From Anaerolineales bacterium (GTDB lineage: Bacteria; Chloroflexota; Anaerolineae; Anaerolineales; UBA4823): a DNA stretch of 64,000 nt. The DNA lies in NCBI GenBank assembly GCA_003105035.1, contig PQAL01000033.1, positions 17,613 through 81,612 on the forward strand, given 5' to 3'. The translations under genes were made by a program, and so were the position numbers. This document shows positions 63,161 through 64,000 of this stretch, one piece after another; within the stretch, counting starts at the first letter, position 1, and every line of letters begins with the position of its first letter. The notes under the pieces are model-generated. The model was not told the DNA's origin, made no database searches, and saw only the letters and a program-made list of their open reading frames with translations.

Positions 63161-64000
63161 ATGATCTCCTATGATATTGTGCTTAACAATGGACGCATCC
63201 TGGATGGCTGTGGCAACCCCTGGTATGAGGGTGACCTGGCGATCCAGGCGGGGAGGATCGCCAAGATTGCCCCACCCGGCACAGCGCGGGGGAAACGAAT
63301 TATCGACCTGGCAGGCAGGTTCGTCTCACCCGGTTTTATTGATATCCACACCCATTCCGACCTGTCCATTCTGGTCAACCGGCGGGCAGAGAGCGTAATC
63401 AGGCAGGGAGTAACCACAGAGCTGATTGGTAACTGCGGGATGAGCCCGGCACCTGTCGCTGAATCCCACCAGGTTGAGCTCAAGCGCTATTGGGGTCCGA
63501 TCTCCGAGCAGGCAGATGTGACTTGGAGCTGGCGTACGTTCGGTGAATACCTGGACACCCTGGAGCAAGGCGGGCTGGGAATCAACATTGCATCATTGGC
63601 GGGGCACGGCGCGCTGCGCATGGCAGTGGTAGGGTTGGAGGAGTGTGCGCCTTCGAAAGCTGAATTAGAGCGCATGCAAGTCATGTTGGAAGAAGCGCTA
63701 CAGGCAGGTGCAGTCGGTTTGTCGACTGGGCTGGTGTATCCACCGGGGTGTTTCGCTAAAACCGAAGAGATTATCGCCCTGGGTAAGGTGGTCGCCAGGT
63801 ACCATGGCTTTTACGCCTCGCACATCCGCGGTGAGCGGGAGACCATCCTGGAGGCCGTAGCAGAAGCAATCCGCATTGGAAAGGAAGCCGGTATCCCGGT
63901 GCAGATCTCGCACAATGCCCCAAAATTTGGGGCATCCCAGGATGCCAGCGCCAACCTGCGTTTGGTGGAGCATGCCCGCCTGGGCGGGCAGGATGTGACT
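63161..64000 (+). CDS. N-acyl-D-amino-acid deacylase family (D-aminoacylase), partial
   Basis: 280 codons from ATG 63161, open at the window end. It starts MISYDIVLNNGRILDGCGNP. The amidohydrolase zinc motif HTHSDLS is at about residues 64-70 (PGFIDIHTHSDLSILV). Further matches: GVTTELIGNCGMSPAP near 87-102, LAGHGALRM, GLSTGLVYPPG near 186-196 and ASHIRGERE near 223. This family releases D-amino acids from N-acyl forms. The C-terminal domain lies outside the window. Confidence 0.92.
   Translation, partial: MISYDIVLNNGRILDGCGNPWYEGDLAIQAGRIAKIAPPGTARGKRIIDLAGRFVSPGFIDIHTHSDLSILVNRRAESVIRQGVTTELIGNCGMSPAPVAESHQVELKRYWGPISEQADVTWSWRTFGEYLDTLEQGGLGINIASLAGHGALRMAVVGLEECAPSKAELERMQVMLEEALQAGAVGLSTGLVYPPGCFAKTEEIIALGKVVARYHGFYASHIRGERETILEAVAEAIRIGKEAGIPVQISHNAPKFGASQDASANLRLVEHARLGGQDVT

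Overview
The window looks like a chromosomal segment of an uncultured or anaerobic Chloroflexota bacterium, probably class Anaerolineae. This is an inference from gene style: many lipoproteins with Thr/Pro-rich linkers after the lipobox, CUT1 sugar transporters without their own ATPase, a bacterial alpha-2-macroglobulin, BtrH/DUF4872 and CGNR proteins, and many short hairpin repeats between genes. No rRNA gene, intact tRNA, CRISPR array, prophage or intact insertion sequence was found. Genes are well spaced and on both strands, with much gene debris.

Layout. 1-2.3 kb: the 3' end of a DinB-like gene, a DUF4256 gene, a gene remnant and an unknown protein. 2.6-8.1 kb: a sugar operon with a consensus promoter, a 52-residue membrane peptide, a binding lipoprotein, an intercistronic terminator hairpin, two permeases and a TreS-like GH13 enzyme. 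The second permease carries a cytochrome-c-like CxxCH segment in its first extracellular loop. 8.5-11.2 kb: a structured leader and a multicopper oxidase. 11.7-17.8 kb: a 2030-residue alpha-2-macroglobulin. 18.0-18.9 kb: two pseudogenes, one a decayed relative of the GH13 gene at 6.4-8.1 kb. 19-24 kb: an ABC-2 exporter operon, an M50-like membrane protein and an internally duplicated membrane protein. 24-34 kb: a flavin monooxygenase, a lipoprotein, a CGNR regulator divergent from an EamA exporter, trpS, a ZIP transporter, an S41 peptidase and an ICMT-like methyltransferase. 34-41 kb: surface proteins, HIT and uracil-DNA-glycosylase-like proteins, a C_GCAxxG redox protein with an in-frame UGA, and a small membrane protein. 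41-49.5 kb: mostly single genes, a hairpin-repeat cluster and a lipoprotein pseudo-hydrolase. 49.6-56.1 kb: a membrane spermidine-synthase-like protein, a lipoprotein PCMT, a repeat block and a regulator-plus-ABC operon with a clear promoter and operator-like palindrome. 56-64 kb: an Ntn-hydrolase lipoprotein, BtrH/DUF4872, hemerythrin-like, GIDE-like, acyltransferase, Nudix/APH pair and the start of a D-aminoacylase.

The two observations most worth following are the permease with an inserted haem-binding motif (5224-6441) and the candidate selenoprotein (39343-39789). In the latter, UGA replaces the first family Cys and a SECIS-like hairpin follows at the right distance. Both rest on reading the sequence alone; no search or folding program was run.
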